Shown here in pieces: positions 46,313 to 54,070 of a DNA stretch of 64,000 nt. The notes under the pieces are model-generated. The model worked only from the letters and a program-made list of their open reading frames with translations, ran no database searches and was not told the origin of the DNA. Within the stretch, counting starts at the first letter, position 1. Every line of letters starts with the position of its first letter. The position numbers and the translations under genes were made by a program. This DNA comes from Saccharomonospora amisosensis. Lineage in GTDB: Bacteria; Actinomycetota; Actinomycetes; Mycobacteriales; Pseudonocardiaceae. Location of the stretch: positions 744,001 through 808,000 of the forward strand of contig NZ_JAAOYM010000001.1 in NCBI RefSeq assembly GCF_011761185.1. The letters run 5' to 3'.

Positions 46313-47368
46313 CTACCTGGCCCCGCGAAGCTCAGCCGTCGCGAAATCGTCGATACCTTCGGCGAACCCGATCGTCGCGGTGAAGCCCAGCAGCCGCCGC
46401 GCCCGCTCCGGGTCCGCGACGACGTGGCGAACATCGGCGGGACGGGCGCCCCCGACCACGCGTGGCAGCGGACCACCGTGTGCCCTCGCCAGTTCGGTGG
46501 CCAGCTCTCCTATCGTGTGCGGCTCGCCGGAACAGATGTTGACGGCGGTCAACTCACCTTCGTCCGCGGGCGTGCGTAGCGCGAGCACGTTGGCTCTGGC
46601 CACATCGTGGACATGAATGAAATCCCGGCGTTGCCTTCCGTCCTCCAGCACGGTCGGGCCCTCACCCCTTTCGAGGGCGGAGCGAAACAGCGACGCCACG
46701 CCGGCGTAAGGCGTATCGCGCGGCATCCGGGGGCCGTAGACGTTGTGGTAGCGCAACGCCCACACGGTGCCACCGGTCTGCCGCGCCCACGCACCTGCGA
46801 GCTGTTCCTGGGCGAGTTTGGTGGCCGCATAGGTGCTTCGCGGCCGAAGCGGAGCGTCTTCGCCAACCAGCAACGGTTCCAGCGTGGCACCGCATTGGGT
46901 GCACGTCGGATCGAACCGGTCGGCGTCCACATCGCATTGGCGGCGAGGTGCGGGTATCACCACTCCGTGCCGCGGGCAGGAGTACCTCCCCTCGCCGTAC
47001 ACGACCATCGAGGACGCGAGCACCAATCGGTGCACCCCCGTTTCGTACATCGCCGCGAGCAGCACCGCTGTGGCGTGGTCGTTGTGCAGCGTGTAGGACG
47101 GCGCGTCGGAGGGATCGACACCGTGCCCCACCACGGCCGCCTGATGGCAGACGGCGTCGACCTCGGTGAGCAGTTCCCGCACCAGCGTCGCGTCGCCCAC
47201 GTCGCCGCGAACGAACCGGTGTCGTGTGGTGTGCCCGGGCGGGTTGCCACCGTGGTGCGCGGTGGGCAGCAGTCCGTCGAGCAGCACCGGTTCGAAGCCC
47301 GATTCGGCGAGCAGGTCGGCGATATGGGAGCCGATGAACCCGGCTCCGCCGGTGACGAGCACACGCAC
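46313..47368 (-). CDS. NAD-dependent sugar epimerase/dehydratase with Cys-rich insert
   Basis: A 351-residue extended SDR: V-T-G-G-A-G-F-I-G-S-H at the N-terminus, catalytic Y-A-A-T-K, and RRDFIHVHDVARA near the C-terminus. Between VVYGEGRYSC and LEPLLVGED there is an insert with Cys and His residues (SCPRHG ... QCD ... CTQCG) that could bind zinc, a feature seen in some dTDP-rhamnose 4-epimerase-like enzymes. GTG start at 47368. Together with the GT2 and GT-C-like genes it points to a small glycan block. Confidence 0.85.
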   Translation of the reverse strand: MRVLVTGGAGFIGSHIADLLAESGFEPVLLDGLLPTAHHGGNPPGHTTRHRFVRGDVGDATLVRELLTEVDAVCHQAAVVGHGVDPSDAPSYTLHNDHATAVLLAAMYETGVHRLVLASSMVVYGEGRYSCPRHGVVIPAPRRQCDVDADRFDPTCTQCGATLEPLLVGEDAPLRPRSTYAATKLAQEQLAGAWARQTGGTVWALRYHNVYGPRMPRDTPYAGVASLFRSALERGEGPTVLEDGRQRRDFIHVHDVARANVLALRTPADEGELTAVNICSGEPHTIGELATELARAHGGPLPRVVGGARPADVRHVVADPERARRLLGFTATIGFAEGIDDFATAELRGAR

Positions 47369-47468
47369 GCCGAGGACGCTATGCCGTTCACGACCAGCCC
47401 GCAGCCCCAACGGACCGTCCGTAAGCCTTCGGTCACATCTGTCGCGAGGCCCCACTACGGTAGGGCAC

Positions 47469-47969
47469 ATGGAACGCAGTGCACAGCGGCTGGGCCGCGC
47501 TCTCGTGGTGGTTGTGGACGACCGGACGGCTCAGGGAGAGATCGAGGACTCCATCGGGCCGCTCGTGACCGAGCTGCTGGAGGAAGCCGGGTTCATAGTG
47601 GACGGTTCCGTTGTGGTTCGCGCCGACACGGTGGAGATCCGCAACGCGCTCAATACCGCGGTGATCGGCGGCGTTGACCTTGTCATCACGGTTGGCGCTA
47701 CCGGAGTCTCACCGCGAGACGTCACCCCGGATGCCACGGCCGGTGTGCTCGACAGGCCCATTCCGGGCATCGGGGAGGCGTTGCGTTCCTCCGGCCTGGC
47801 CGCCGGTGCCATCGATGCGGGCATCTCCAGGGGGCTTGTCGGAGTCTCGGGCAGCACGCTCGTGGTGAACCTGGCAGGCTCTCGCGCCGCCGTCCGTGAC
47901 GGCATGGCGACATTGTCGTCGCTGGTTCCCCACGTCATCGACGAGCTGTCCGGCCTTGACGAAAGCTGA
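47469..47969 (+). CDS. moaB: MoaB/Mog-domain protein, MoaB2-like
   Basis: A 166-residue molybdopterin-binding-fold protein. RALVVVVDDRTAQGEIEDSIGP at the start, the loop DLVITVGATGVSPRDVTPDAT (the G-G-T-G-x-x-x-x-D-x-T motif with Ala for one Gly) and GSTLVVNLAGSRAAV are family hallmarks. It would adenylylate molybdopterin, but MoaB2-type homologues near mprAB-pepD may have another role. Its neighbours resemble that mycobacterial locus. Confidence 0.85.
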   Translation: MERSAQRLGRALVVVVDDRTAQGEIEDSIGPLVTELLEEAGFIVDGSVVVRADTVEIRNALNTAVIGGVDLVITVGATGVSPRDVTPDATAGVLDRPIPGIGEALRSSGLAAGAIDAGISRGLVGVSGSTLVVNLAGSRAAVRDGMATLSSLVPHVIDELSGLDES

Positions 47970-47973
47970 CGCC

Positions 47974-48156
47974 ATGGCCACGGACCGCGATCGGCCTGCC
48001 GACGAACCTGCCAAGGCTCCTCGGCGGCGGCGCATCGAGGAGATCTTCGGCGAGGTGGTTCCCGAGACCACTTCCGACGAGAAGGACCCCGGCGTAGAGC
48101 GCGGCCGATCCGACGAGTGGTACCTGGAGAACCGCCCGCCTCACCACGATGGCTGA
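47974..48156 (+). CDS. Small acidic/basic protein downstream of moaB-like gene
   Basis: A 60-residue protein, 4 bases after the MoaB-like gene, with a basic patch (KAPRRRRIEE) followed by a conserved-looking SDEWYLENRPPHHDG tail. No domain is recognised. Short proteins with this D-x-W-Y-L-x-x-x-P-P-H-H pattern occur next to moaB2 in other actinobacteria, as far as I recall. Function unknown; probably co-transcribed. Confidence 0.6.
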   Translation: MATDRDRPADEPAKAPRRRRIEEIFGEVVPETTSDEKDPGVERGRSDEWYLENRPPHHDG

Positions 48157-48301
48157 GCCCCACCGCTGAGCCCCACCGCCCGTGGGTTCCGGCTACGTGT
48201 GGGCTCGGGCAGGCTCCCAACCCTTCCACGAGCACCTGGGGGCCGCGATAGCCTGGATCGCCACTCCCGGTCGGTTTCCTGCGACGGCATCCCGGCACCA
48301 T

Positions 48302-48982
48302 CTAACGCAGCGTTACCGTGATCGGCTGCCCGAGTGAAACAGCGGCAAGGCGAGTCGCAGTGTCGGCAGGAGCCGAGAGCAACACCAGCGCCCCCTGGTT
48401 GTCCGCCGCCGGCCCGTCGCGAGCGGCTGCGCCTTCGTCAGGTACCGCGACCACGGTGACCCCGCTGGCCACGACCTGTTTCAGATCTCCGCTCTCGTCA
48501 CTGTCGTCGCCATCCGCCCGGCCAGGCGAGACGACGTCCACCCGAGTGCCTGGACGGAGCAACTCCGCGATCCGGGCGTCAGCGAGTCGGATCGGAACTG
48601 TCGCCGTGCCAGGCGGGCTACGACGCCGCTCGGCGAGCCTGGTATCGGTCAGCGGCTCACCCGCGCGAGCGGCGCCGATGAGGTGGCGGCCGATAGCGTC
48701 CGATGTCTCGCCCAGCGCGCCGTCGGGCCCCATCCCGGCCGGAACGGCCGCGACCTTGACATCATCTGCTGTCAGTTCCGTTCCGGACGGAACTTCCCTG
48801 GCAGTGACGACAACGTTGACCAGCGCTTCACCACCGACGCCGGTGCCAGGGATGGCCGCCAGCGCCACCGCCAGCAGGAACAAGACCGTGGCGAGCGAAC
48901 GCCGCACCAGCGCGGCGGGATGAGCGCGGACTCGGCTGCGTAACCACTGTCGCCAGCGTTGTTCACGGGTCTTGACCTGCAT
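48302..48982 (-). CDS. SAF-domain / CpaB-like pilus assembly protein
   Basis: A 226-residue protein with one N-terminal membrane segment (about 30-50, ATVLFLLAVALAAI) and a SAF/CpaB domain from about 55: VVVTAREVPSGTELTADDV, LIGAARAGEPLTDTRL and LADARIAELLRPGTRVDVV, then a C-terminal LVLLSAPADTATRLAA strand. RcpC/CpaB proteins are part of Flp/Tad pilus or related envelope systems, but no Tad genes are nearby. It is transcribed on the same strand as the fmdB gene, 137 bases downstream, and could be in the same heat-inducible unit. Confidence 0.8.
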   Translation of the reverse strand: MQVKTREQRWRQWLRSRVRAHPAALVRRSLATVLFLLAVALAAIPGTGVGGEALVNVVVTAREVPSGTELTADDVKVAAVPAGMGPDGALGETSDAIGRHLIGAARAGEPLTDTRLAERRRSPPGTATVPIRLADARIAELLRPGTRVDVVSPGRADGDDSDESGDLKQVVASGVTVVAVPDEGAAARDGPAADNQGALVLLSAPADTATRLAAVSLGQPITVTLR

Positions 48983-49119
48983 CGTTGCCCCTCGAATCGG
49001 ATCGGGAGGGCGGTGTTTCGCCCTCGACCGGAACCGACGTTAGGGGCGCCGTGCGCAAAGCCGGGACCCTCGAAGCGGCAGCCTGTGGACAACTAGGTCG
49101 TTGTGGACAACTCCGGACC

Positions 49120-49470
49120 TCACGAGGCCTTCGGGGTCGCCGCCGTGGTACTCGTTGAACTCGTGGAGCCGCCGCCGTTGTTCGAGCCGGAGCCGGCGTC
49201 GGACTTGGCGGAACTCCCGGAACCGTTGGAAGAAACGTTGGAGGAGCTGTTGGACGAACTCGAAGCACCTGAGGTGCTGGACGACTTCGAGTCGGACCGA
49301 GAGTCGGTGCGGTAGAACCCACTGCCCTTGAAGATGACACCGACCGAACCGAACAACTTGCGCAGCGCACCCTGGCACTGCGGGCAGTCGGTCAGGCTCG
49401 CGTCATTGAACGACTGGACCACCTCGAACTGGTGGCCGCACTCCTTGCAGGCGTACTGGTAGGTCGGCAC
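49120..49470 (-). CDS. FmdB-family zinc-ribbon protein (Ruc-like)
   Basis: A 116-residue protein starting at GTG 49470 with GAAGGAG upstream. The N-terminal zinc ribbon P-T-Y-Q-Y-A-C-K-E-C-G and D-C-P-Q-C-Q (two CxxC pairs) is followed by VGVIFKGSGFYRTDSR, then a Ser/Gly/Thr-rich disordered tail of about 55 residues. The mycobacterial homologue (Rv0991c, Ruc) is a redox-regulated chaperone under heat-shock control, and a CIRCE-like site at 49488-49514 supports similar regulation here. Confidence 0.87.
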   Translation of the reverse strand: MPTYQYACKECGHQFEVVQSFNDASLTDCPQCQGALRKLFGSVGVIFKGSGFYRTDSRSDSKSSSTSGASSSSNSSSNVSSNGSGSSAKSDAGSGSNNGGGSTSSTSTTAATPKAS

Positions 49471-49487
49471 GGGGACTCCTTCTGGCG

Positions 49488-49514
49488 CTGGCACTCCCTT
49501 CCAGAGAGTGCTAA
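49488..49514. promoter_or_regulatory. CIRCE-like HrcA operator upstream of the fmdB gene
   Basis: CTGGCACTC, a 9-base spacer, and GAGTGCTAA. The CIRCE consensus is TTAGCACTC-N9-GAGTGCTAA, so one half is perfect and the other matches 7 of 9, with the correct spacing. It ends 18 bases before the GTG of the FmdB-family gene (minus strand). It predicts HrcA repression and induction by heat shock. Confidence 0.78.
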
Positions 49515-49552
49515 CTCAATTTTGCTGCATGGCATTCCCCGAGCGCAATCGA

Positions 49553-49575
49553 GGGCCCTCTCACAGTGAGGGCTC
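49553..49575. terminator. Weak hairpin at the end of the cyclo-ligase gene
   Basis: GGGCCCTC and GAGGGCTC pair with one mismatch around a 7-base loop, overlapping the stop codon of the cyclo-ligase gene. It could separate that gene from the heat-shock-controlled fmdB gene downstream. It is weaker than the other hairpins in the window. Confidence 0.35.
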
Positions 49576-50175
49576 TATCGAAGGTAACCGACGCAGCCCG
49601 CTGCTCGGAGTCAGAACCGCCGTCATGCGCACGTCATGGGGCTCGGCGGGCAACTGGTCGACGAATTCGGTGTCGCGAATCACAGCGACCAGCTCGGCGG
49701 TCGGTGAGGCGAGCGACAGCGACCGGTCGTAGTAGCCCGCACCCCTGCCGAGTCGGACACCTGAACGGTCCACTGCCAGGGCGGGAACGAGCACGACGTC
49801 GGCCTCGCCTATTGCCTTCGGTCCGAGTCGGGGCCCTTGCGGCTCAAGTACCGGACGGAGGTTGCCCTTTGCCAGCGCCGATGTGCCCGTGTACTCGGCC
49901 CAGTCGAGCGGGGCGGGCTCCGCAGGAACCACAGGAAGGAGGACACGTGTACCGCGTTCCCGAAGGATGTCCAGCAACGCGATCGAACCGGGTTCGGACC
50001 CGAACGGGACATAACAGCACATGGTGGTCGCCGCTGTCCCGGCTACCGCCTCCGTCAGTGCGGCGGCCTCGAGCACCCGCTGTTGTGCTGAGATCGCTGC
50101 TCGGCCCGCCTTCATACGCGCCCGCCACCGTGCCTTTACCCCCGCAGGGGGGTTGTCGTTGTCGGTCTCGTTCAC
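49561..50175 (-). CDS. 5-formyltetrahydrofolate cyclo-ligase
   Basis: A 204-residue enzyme that converts 5-formyl-THF to 5,10-methenyl-THF with ATP. Features: an N-terminal basic helix (RWRARMKAGRAAIS), C-C-Y-V-P-F-G-S-E-P, VPALAVDRSGVRLGRGAGYYDRSL (nucleotide/folate loop) and VAVIRDTEFVDQLPAEPHDVRM. GTG start at 50175, divergent from galU with 24 bases between the starts. A second, diverged homologue lies in the integrated element at 56286. Confidence 0.9.
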   Translation of the reverse strand: MNETDNDNPPAGVKARWRARMKAGRAAISAQQRVLEAAALTEAVAGTAATTMCCYVPFGSEPGSIALLDILRERGTRVLLPVVPAEPAPLDWAEYTGTSALAKGNLRPVLEPQGPRLGPKAIGEADVVLVPALAVDRSGVRLGRGAGYYDRSLSLASPTAELVAVIRDTEFVDQLPAEPHDVRMTAVLTPSSGLRRLPSIEPSL

Positions 50176-50199
50176 GTGACCAGGCTAGGCTTTGCGCCC

Positions 50200-51105
50200 A
50201 TGACGGGCGCCACGAGTCAAAACACCTTCCGGACCGCCATCGTGCCTGCCGCGGGACTCGGCACGAGATTTCTGCCGACGACCAAGGCCGTGCCCAAGGA
50301 ACTGTTGCCGGTCGTAGACACGCCGGGCATCGAACTCGTCGCCGCCGAAGCGGCCGAAGCCGGGGCCACGCGCATGGTGATCGTCACATCCCCCGGCAAG
50401 GAGGCTGTTGTCCAGTACTTCCGGCCGATGGAGGAGCTGGAGGAAGCGCTCCGGCGCAAGGGCAAGACCGAGCAGCTGGCCAAGATTCGCAGGGCACACG
50501 GGCTGCTCGAGGTGGACGTCGCCATCCAGGAGGAGGCTCATGGGCTCGGTCATGCCGTAGCGCAGGCCGAGGCGAATCTCACCGAGGAGGACCGGGCGGT
50601 AGCCGTCCTGCTCCCCGACGACCTCGTGCTGCCCTCGGGAGTGCTGAACCGGATGGCGGAGGTGCGGGCGCAGTATGGCGGCAGCGTGCTGTGCGCCTTC
50701 GACATCCCGAAGGAACAGATCTCGCCCTATGGTGTGTTCGACGTGTCCGACACCGGCGACGAGGACGTCAAGCAGGTGCACGGCATGGTGGAAAAGCCCT
50801 CGCCGGAGGCTGCGCCGTCAACCTACGCGGCGGCGGGACGCTACCTGCTGGACCGGGCGATATTCGACGCGCTCCGCAGGATCGAGCCGGGCTCGGGCGG
50901 GGAGTTGCAGCTCACGGACGCTGTCGCGCTGCTGATCAAGGAAGGGCACCCGGTGCACATCGTCGTTCACCGTGGTGGCAGGCACGACCTCGGCAACCCA
51001 GCAGGGTTCTTGAAGGCGGCCGTGGACTTCGCCCTGAACCATCCCGAGCACGGTCCCGAGCTGCGGGAGTGGTTGACGAACCGGATCGGCAACGAGGGCT
51101 CATGA
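50200..51105 (+). CDS. galU: UTP-glucose-1-phosphate uridylyltransferase
   Basis: A 301-residue nucleotidyltransferase. TAIVPAAGLGTRFLPTTKAVPKELLP is the nucleotide-binding and catalytic loop; GHAVAQA, VLLPDDLVL and QLTDAVALLI are further landmarks. The ATG at 50200 gives the usual length; an upstream in-frame GTG adds eight non-conserved residues. Makes UDP-glucose for glycan synthesis and for the Leloir pathway (galT at 39215). Its stop overlaps the glp start. Confidence 0.95.
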   Translation: MTGATSQNTFRTAIVPAAGLGTRFLPTTKAVPKELLPVVDTPGIELVAAEAAEAGATRMVIVTSPGKEAVVQYFRPMEELEEALRRKGKTEQLAKIRRAHGLLEVDVAIQEEAHGLGHAVAQAEANLTEEDRAVAVLLPDDLVLPSGVLNRMAEVRAQYGGSVLCAFDIPKEQISPYGVFDVSDTGDEDVKQVHGMVEKPSPEAAPSTYAAAGRYLLDRAIFDALRRIEPGSGGELQLTDAVALLIKEGHPVHIVVHRGGRHDLGNPAGFLKAAVDFALNHPEHGPELREWLTNRIGNEGS

Positions 51106-52373
51106 CCACACGCGAGTCCGCCACCGCCGACCCGTCGTCGCCCACCGAATTCAGGTCGGTCGACGCGCAGCTCTCTGTGCTCTTGGGTGCCGCCGTGCGG
51201 CCGCGCCCGGTGCGGGTCGCGATCTCCGAGGCGCAGGGACTGCTCTGCGCGGAGGAGGTGGTCGCCGAGCACGCGTTGCCCGGCTTCGACCAGGCAGCGG
51301 TGGACGGCTACGCGGTGCGCAGTGTCGATGTGCGGACGGCCAGCGAAGAAGCAGTGCAGATGCCGGTGGTCGGGGAGATTCCGGCCGGGTCGCGGCAGCC
51401 CCGGCGGTTGCAGCCTGGCCAGGCGGTTCGGGTCGCGACCGGCGCTCCGCTGCCGACGCTGGCCGATGCCGTCGTACCCACGGCGTTCACCGACGGGCAC
51501 GAGGCAAACGTCACGGTGCAGCGTTCCGTTCCTTCCCACGGCTATGTCCGTAGGACCGGCGAGGACGTGCAGATCGGGGACGTCGCCGTGCGGCGGGGTG
51601 ACACGATCGGCGCCGCGCAGGTCGGGCTGCTCGCGGCCGTCGGGCGGTCGAAGGTCCTCGTCTACCCCCGACCACGGGTGTCGATCATCTCGGTGGGTGA
51701 CGAGCTGGTCGACGTGGACCGCACTCCTTCCGTGGGCCAGGTCTACGACGTCAACTCCTACGCGTTGGCGGCCGCGGCGCGGGACGCGGGTGCGGAGGTC
51801 AGCAGGGTCGGCATCGTGCCGCTGGACCCCAAGCGGTTGCGCGAGACCGTCGAGGGCAGGTTGCTGATGTCCGAGGTCGTCGTGGTGGCGGGCGGGGCAG
51901 GAGGCAGCATCGGCGAGGAGGTGCACGCCGCGCTGTCCGACCTCGGCAAGATCGACACAACGAGGGTCGCGATGCATCCGGGCTCGACACAGGCGTTCGG
52001 CAGGCTGGGCCCCGACTCGGTGCCCACCTTTCTGCTTCCGGCGAATCCGATGAGTGCGCTGGTCGTTTTCGAGGTCATGATCCGGCCGCTGATCCGTGCC
52101 GCACGCGGCACCCGGAACCCGCAACGCAGGGTTATCGAGGCGCGACTGCTCTCTCCCATCGTGTCGAGCAGGGGTCGTAGGGGCTTCCTGCGAGGGCAGT
52201 TGTTGCGCGACGAGAGCAACGGCGAGTACCTCGTGCAGCCACTCGGCACGTCAGGCTCTCACCTGCTCGCGTCGCTGGCCGAGGCCAACTGCCTGATCAA
52301 CGTGGACGAGGACCTCACCGAGGTCGCGGCCGGCGAGCAGGTCAAGGTGGCCTTCCTGGCCCAGCGCACGTGA
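51102..52373 (+). CDS. glp: MoeA-family protein, gephyrin-like (Glp)
   Basis: A 423-residue MoeA-type protein with all domains: D-G-Y-A-V-R near residue 66, a Mog-like domain (VSIISVGDELVDVD, VYDVNSYALAAAA) and a C-terminal beta domain. Two active-site spots look altered: the G-G-V-S-x-G-D-x-D loop reads GGAGGSIGEEV, and M-K-P-G-x-P reads M-H-P-G-S-T. In corynebacteria a MoeA-like Glp protein binds FtsZ and works with the membrane receptor GlpR; a GlpR-like gene follows at 53252. Molybdenum insertion is still possible, but Glp is favoured. Confidence 0.82.
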   Translation: MTTRESATADPSSPTEFRSVDAQLSVLLGAAVRPRPVRVAISEAQGLLCAEEVVAEHALPGFDQAAVDGYAVRSVDVRTASEEAVQMPVVGEIPAGSRQPRRLQPGQAVRVATGAPLPTLADAVVPTAFTDGHEANVTVQRSVPSHGYVRRTGEDVQIGDVAVRRGDTIGAAQVGLLAAVGRSKVLVYPRPRVSIISVGDELVDVDRTPSVGQVYDVNSYALAAAARDAGAEVSRVGIVPLDPKRLRETVEGRLLMSEVVVVAGGAGGSIGEEVHAALSDLGKIDTTRVAMHPGSTQAFGRLGPDSVPTFLLPANPMSALVVFEVMIRPLIRAARGTRNPQRRVIEARLLSPIVSSRGRRGFLRGQLLRDESNGEYLVQPLGTSGSHLLASLAEANCLINVDEDLTEVAAGEQVKVAFLAQRT

Positions 52374-52379
52374 CCGCCC

Positions 52380-53060
52380 ATGACATCGCAGGGGTATGGC
52401 GCGCCGTATGCCGCCGAACCTCGCCACCCGGGTTGGCCCGCGAGGCTGGGTCCACTCACCGTGCGGGCGGGGACTGTGGCTTTGCGGCCGGTCCGGCTGC
52501 TCGACGGCGGTGAATGGAGCAGGATCCGCCTTCGCGACCGCGAGTACCTGGAGGAATGGGAGCCGACTCAGGCCGGGCACTGGCACGAACGCAACGCCCA
52601 CTGGGCGTGGCCGCCACAGTGGGCCTCACTCCGCGGCCTGGCTCGACGTGGGCAATGCCTGCCGTTCGCGATCACCGTCGACGGTGCCTTCGCAGGACAG
52701 ATCACCATCGGCAACATCATCAGAGCGTCGCTGCGGTCCGCGTGGGTCGGCTACTGGGTTTCCTCGCGGCTGGCAGGCGGTGGCGTAGCGACGGCGGCCG
52801 TCGCTCTGGTGACCGACCACGCCCTCGCCGTCGCGGGCCTGCACCGCCTGGAAGCTACCGTGCGCCCGGAGAACAGCGCGAGCCTGCGTGTACTGGCCAA
52901 GGTCGGTTACCGGCAGGAGGGTCTGTTTCTTCGATATCTGGACGTCGCAGGGGCATGGCGCGACCACTTGTGCTTCGCGATCACCGACGAGGACAGAGGC
53001 GAAGGGCTGGCCTCACGACTCGTTGCCAAGGGCCTCGCCACCCCCCCTGAGCAGCGTTAA
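52380..53060 (+). CDS. RimJ/RimL-type GNAT acetyltransferase
   Basis: A 226-residue GNAT acetyltransferase. The N-terminal VALRPVRLLDGGEWSRIR, the RDREYLEEWEPT segment, SAWVGYWVSSRLAGGGVATAAVALV (acetyl-CoA loop) and GLHRLEATVRPENSASLRVLAKVGYRQEGL are typical of RimJ/L-type enzymes, which acetylate protein N-termini or small amines. It starts 6 bases after glp and ends the galU-glp-rimJ operon, an order also found in mycobacteria. Confidence 0.88.
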   Translation: MTSQGYGAPYAAEPRHPGWPARLGPLTVRAGTVALRPVRLLDGGEWSRIRLRDREYLEEWEPTQAGHWHERNAHWAWPPQWASLRGLARRGQCLPFAITVDGAFAGQITIGNIIRASLRSAWVGYWVSSRLAGGGVATAAVALVTDHALAVAGLHRLEATVRPENSASLRVLAKVGYRQEGLFLRYLDVAGAWRDHLCFAITDEDRGEGLASRLVAKGLATPPEQR

Positions 53061-53251
53061 GCCGCGGCAAATCTACACCGAACGAGTGATCGGTTTACGC
53101 CGAACTACCGGCGAGCCTCCGCCGATTCTGTTACTCCTGTGACTACCGTGACGACTGTCGGTGTGGGACAGGGAGTGGGCGCTGCTCAGGACGCCCCGGC
53201 CGCGCGGTTCCACGGTGGCACAGCAGTACTGGTCGGGGGAGGTGACGGGAC

Positions 53252-54070
53252 TTGCCGAGCTCGTTGATCATCGTCGCGCTCGCCGCGGCTTGGCTCGCCG
53301 TCCTTGTTCCCATGATCGCGCGGAAGCGCCAGGAGATCACGCAGACCAACGACTCCGCGTTGGCTGCCCGGGTCGTGAGGAGCGGGAGCACACGAAGCGA
53401 CTGGCGGAAGGAGTTCGCCATGACCGCAAACGCCGAGCCTGACGAGGACATCCGCTCCGATGACGTGGATGCCCCCAGGCACGATTACGAGGCTGACGCC
53501 GACGACGCGGACTTCGACGAGTACGACAGCTACGAGCCGGAGCCCGAGCCCGAACCTCGGTTGAGCGCGACGGAACAGCCTCCGGTTCGCCGCTACCGGC
53601 CGGGCCGAGGTGGCTTCGACCCGGAAGCCGCGGAACTGGCTGCCAGGGCCAAGTACGCCTTCCGCCAGCGGGTCGTGCTCATGTTGCTGCTCACGGCGAT
53701 CGTGACCGGCGTGCTCGCGGGCGTCCTGCTGTCGGTGTTGTGGTGGGCGCACGGTGCGGCCGACGCCGTGCTGGTGGGCTACCTGGTCTACCTGCGCAGG
53801 CAGGTACGGATCGAGGAGGAGATCCGCCAGCGCAGGCTCGCGCGGCTACACAGCACGGCCCAGCGGACCCCCAGGCGCCCGAACCCGCTCGCCGACATCG
53901 AGGTGTTGAAGTCGCAGGCTCCCGAGCCGCCTGGAGCCGAGCGCAACCCCGTGCCGACGTCGCGCGTTCGCAGGCAGGCCGTGGTGGTGGACCTCGAGGA
54001 CGAGGACCCCGCCTTCCACGAACTCGACGACCCTGGTCAACTGCCGTATCGGCGCGCTGCCGGCGAGTAG
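53252..54070 (+). CDS. glpR: GlpR/SepX-like divisome membrane protein
   Basis: A 272-residue protein beginning at TTG 53252 behind GGGAGGTGACGGGAC. TM1 is at residues 3-22 (SLIIVALAAAWLAVLVPMI), then an acidic linker rich in Glu, Asp and Pro, and a second hydrophobic region about 147-180 (RVVLMLLLTAIVTGVLAG, AHGAADAVLVGYLVYLRR) before a cytoplasmic tail. The position near glp and the layout match corynebacterial GlpR and Streptomyces SepX, which recruit division proteins. tRNA-Ala follows 54 bases later. The tail overlaps the antisense end of the integrase frame. Confidence 0.8.
   Translation: MPSSLIIVALAAAWLAVLVPMIARKRQEITQTNDSALAARVVRSGSTRSDWRKEFAMTANAEPDEDIRSDDVDAPRHDYEADADDADFDEYDSYEPEPEPEPRLSATEQPPVRRYRPGRGGFDPEAAELAARAKYAFRQRVVLMLLLTAIVTGVLAGVLLSVLWWAHGAADAVLVGYLVYLRRQVRIEEEIRQRRLARLHSTAQRTPRRPNPLADIEVLKSQAPEPPGAERNPVPTSRVRRQAVVVDLEDEDPAFHELDDPGQLPYRRAAGE

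Noticed and set aside
48152-48177. Tandem 13-bp duplication GCTGAGCCCCACC at the end of the small gene at 47974
   Set aside because: Real, but it is a short tandem slip after the stop codon, with no further copies and no obvious function.
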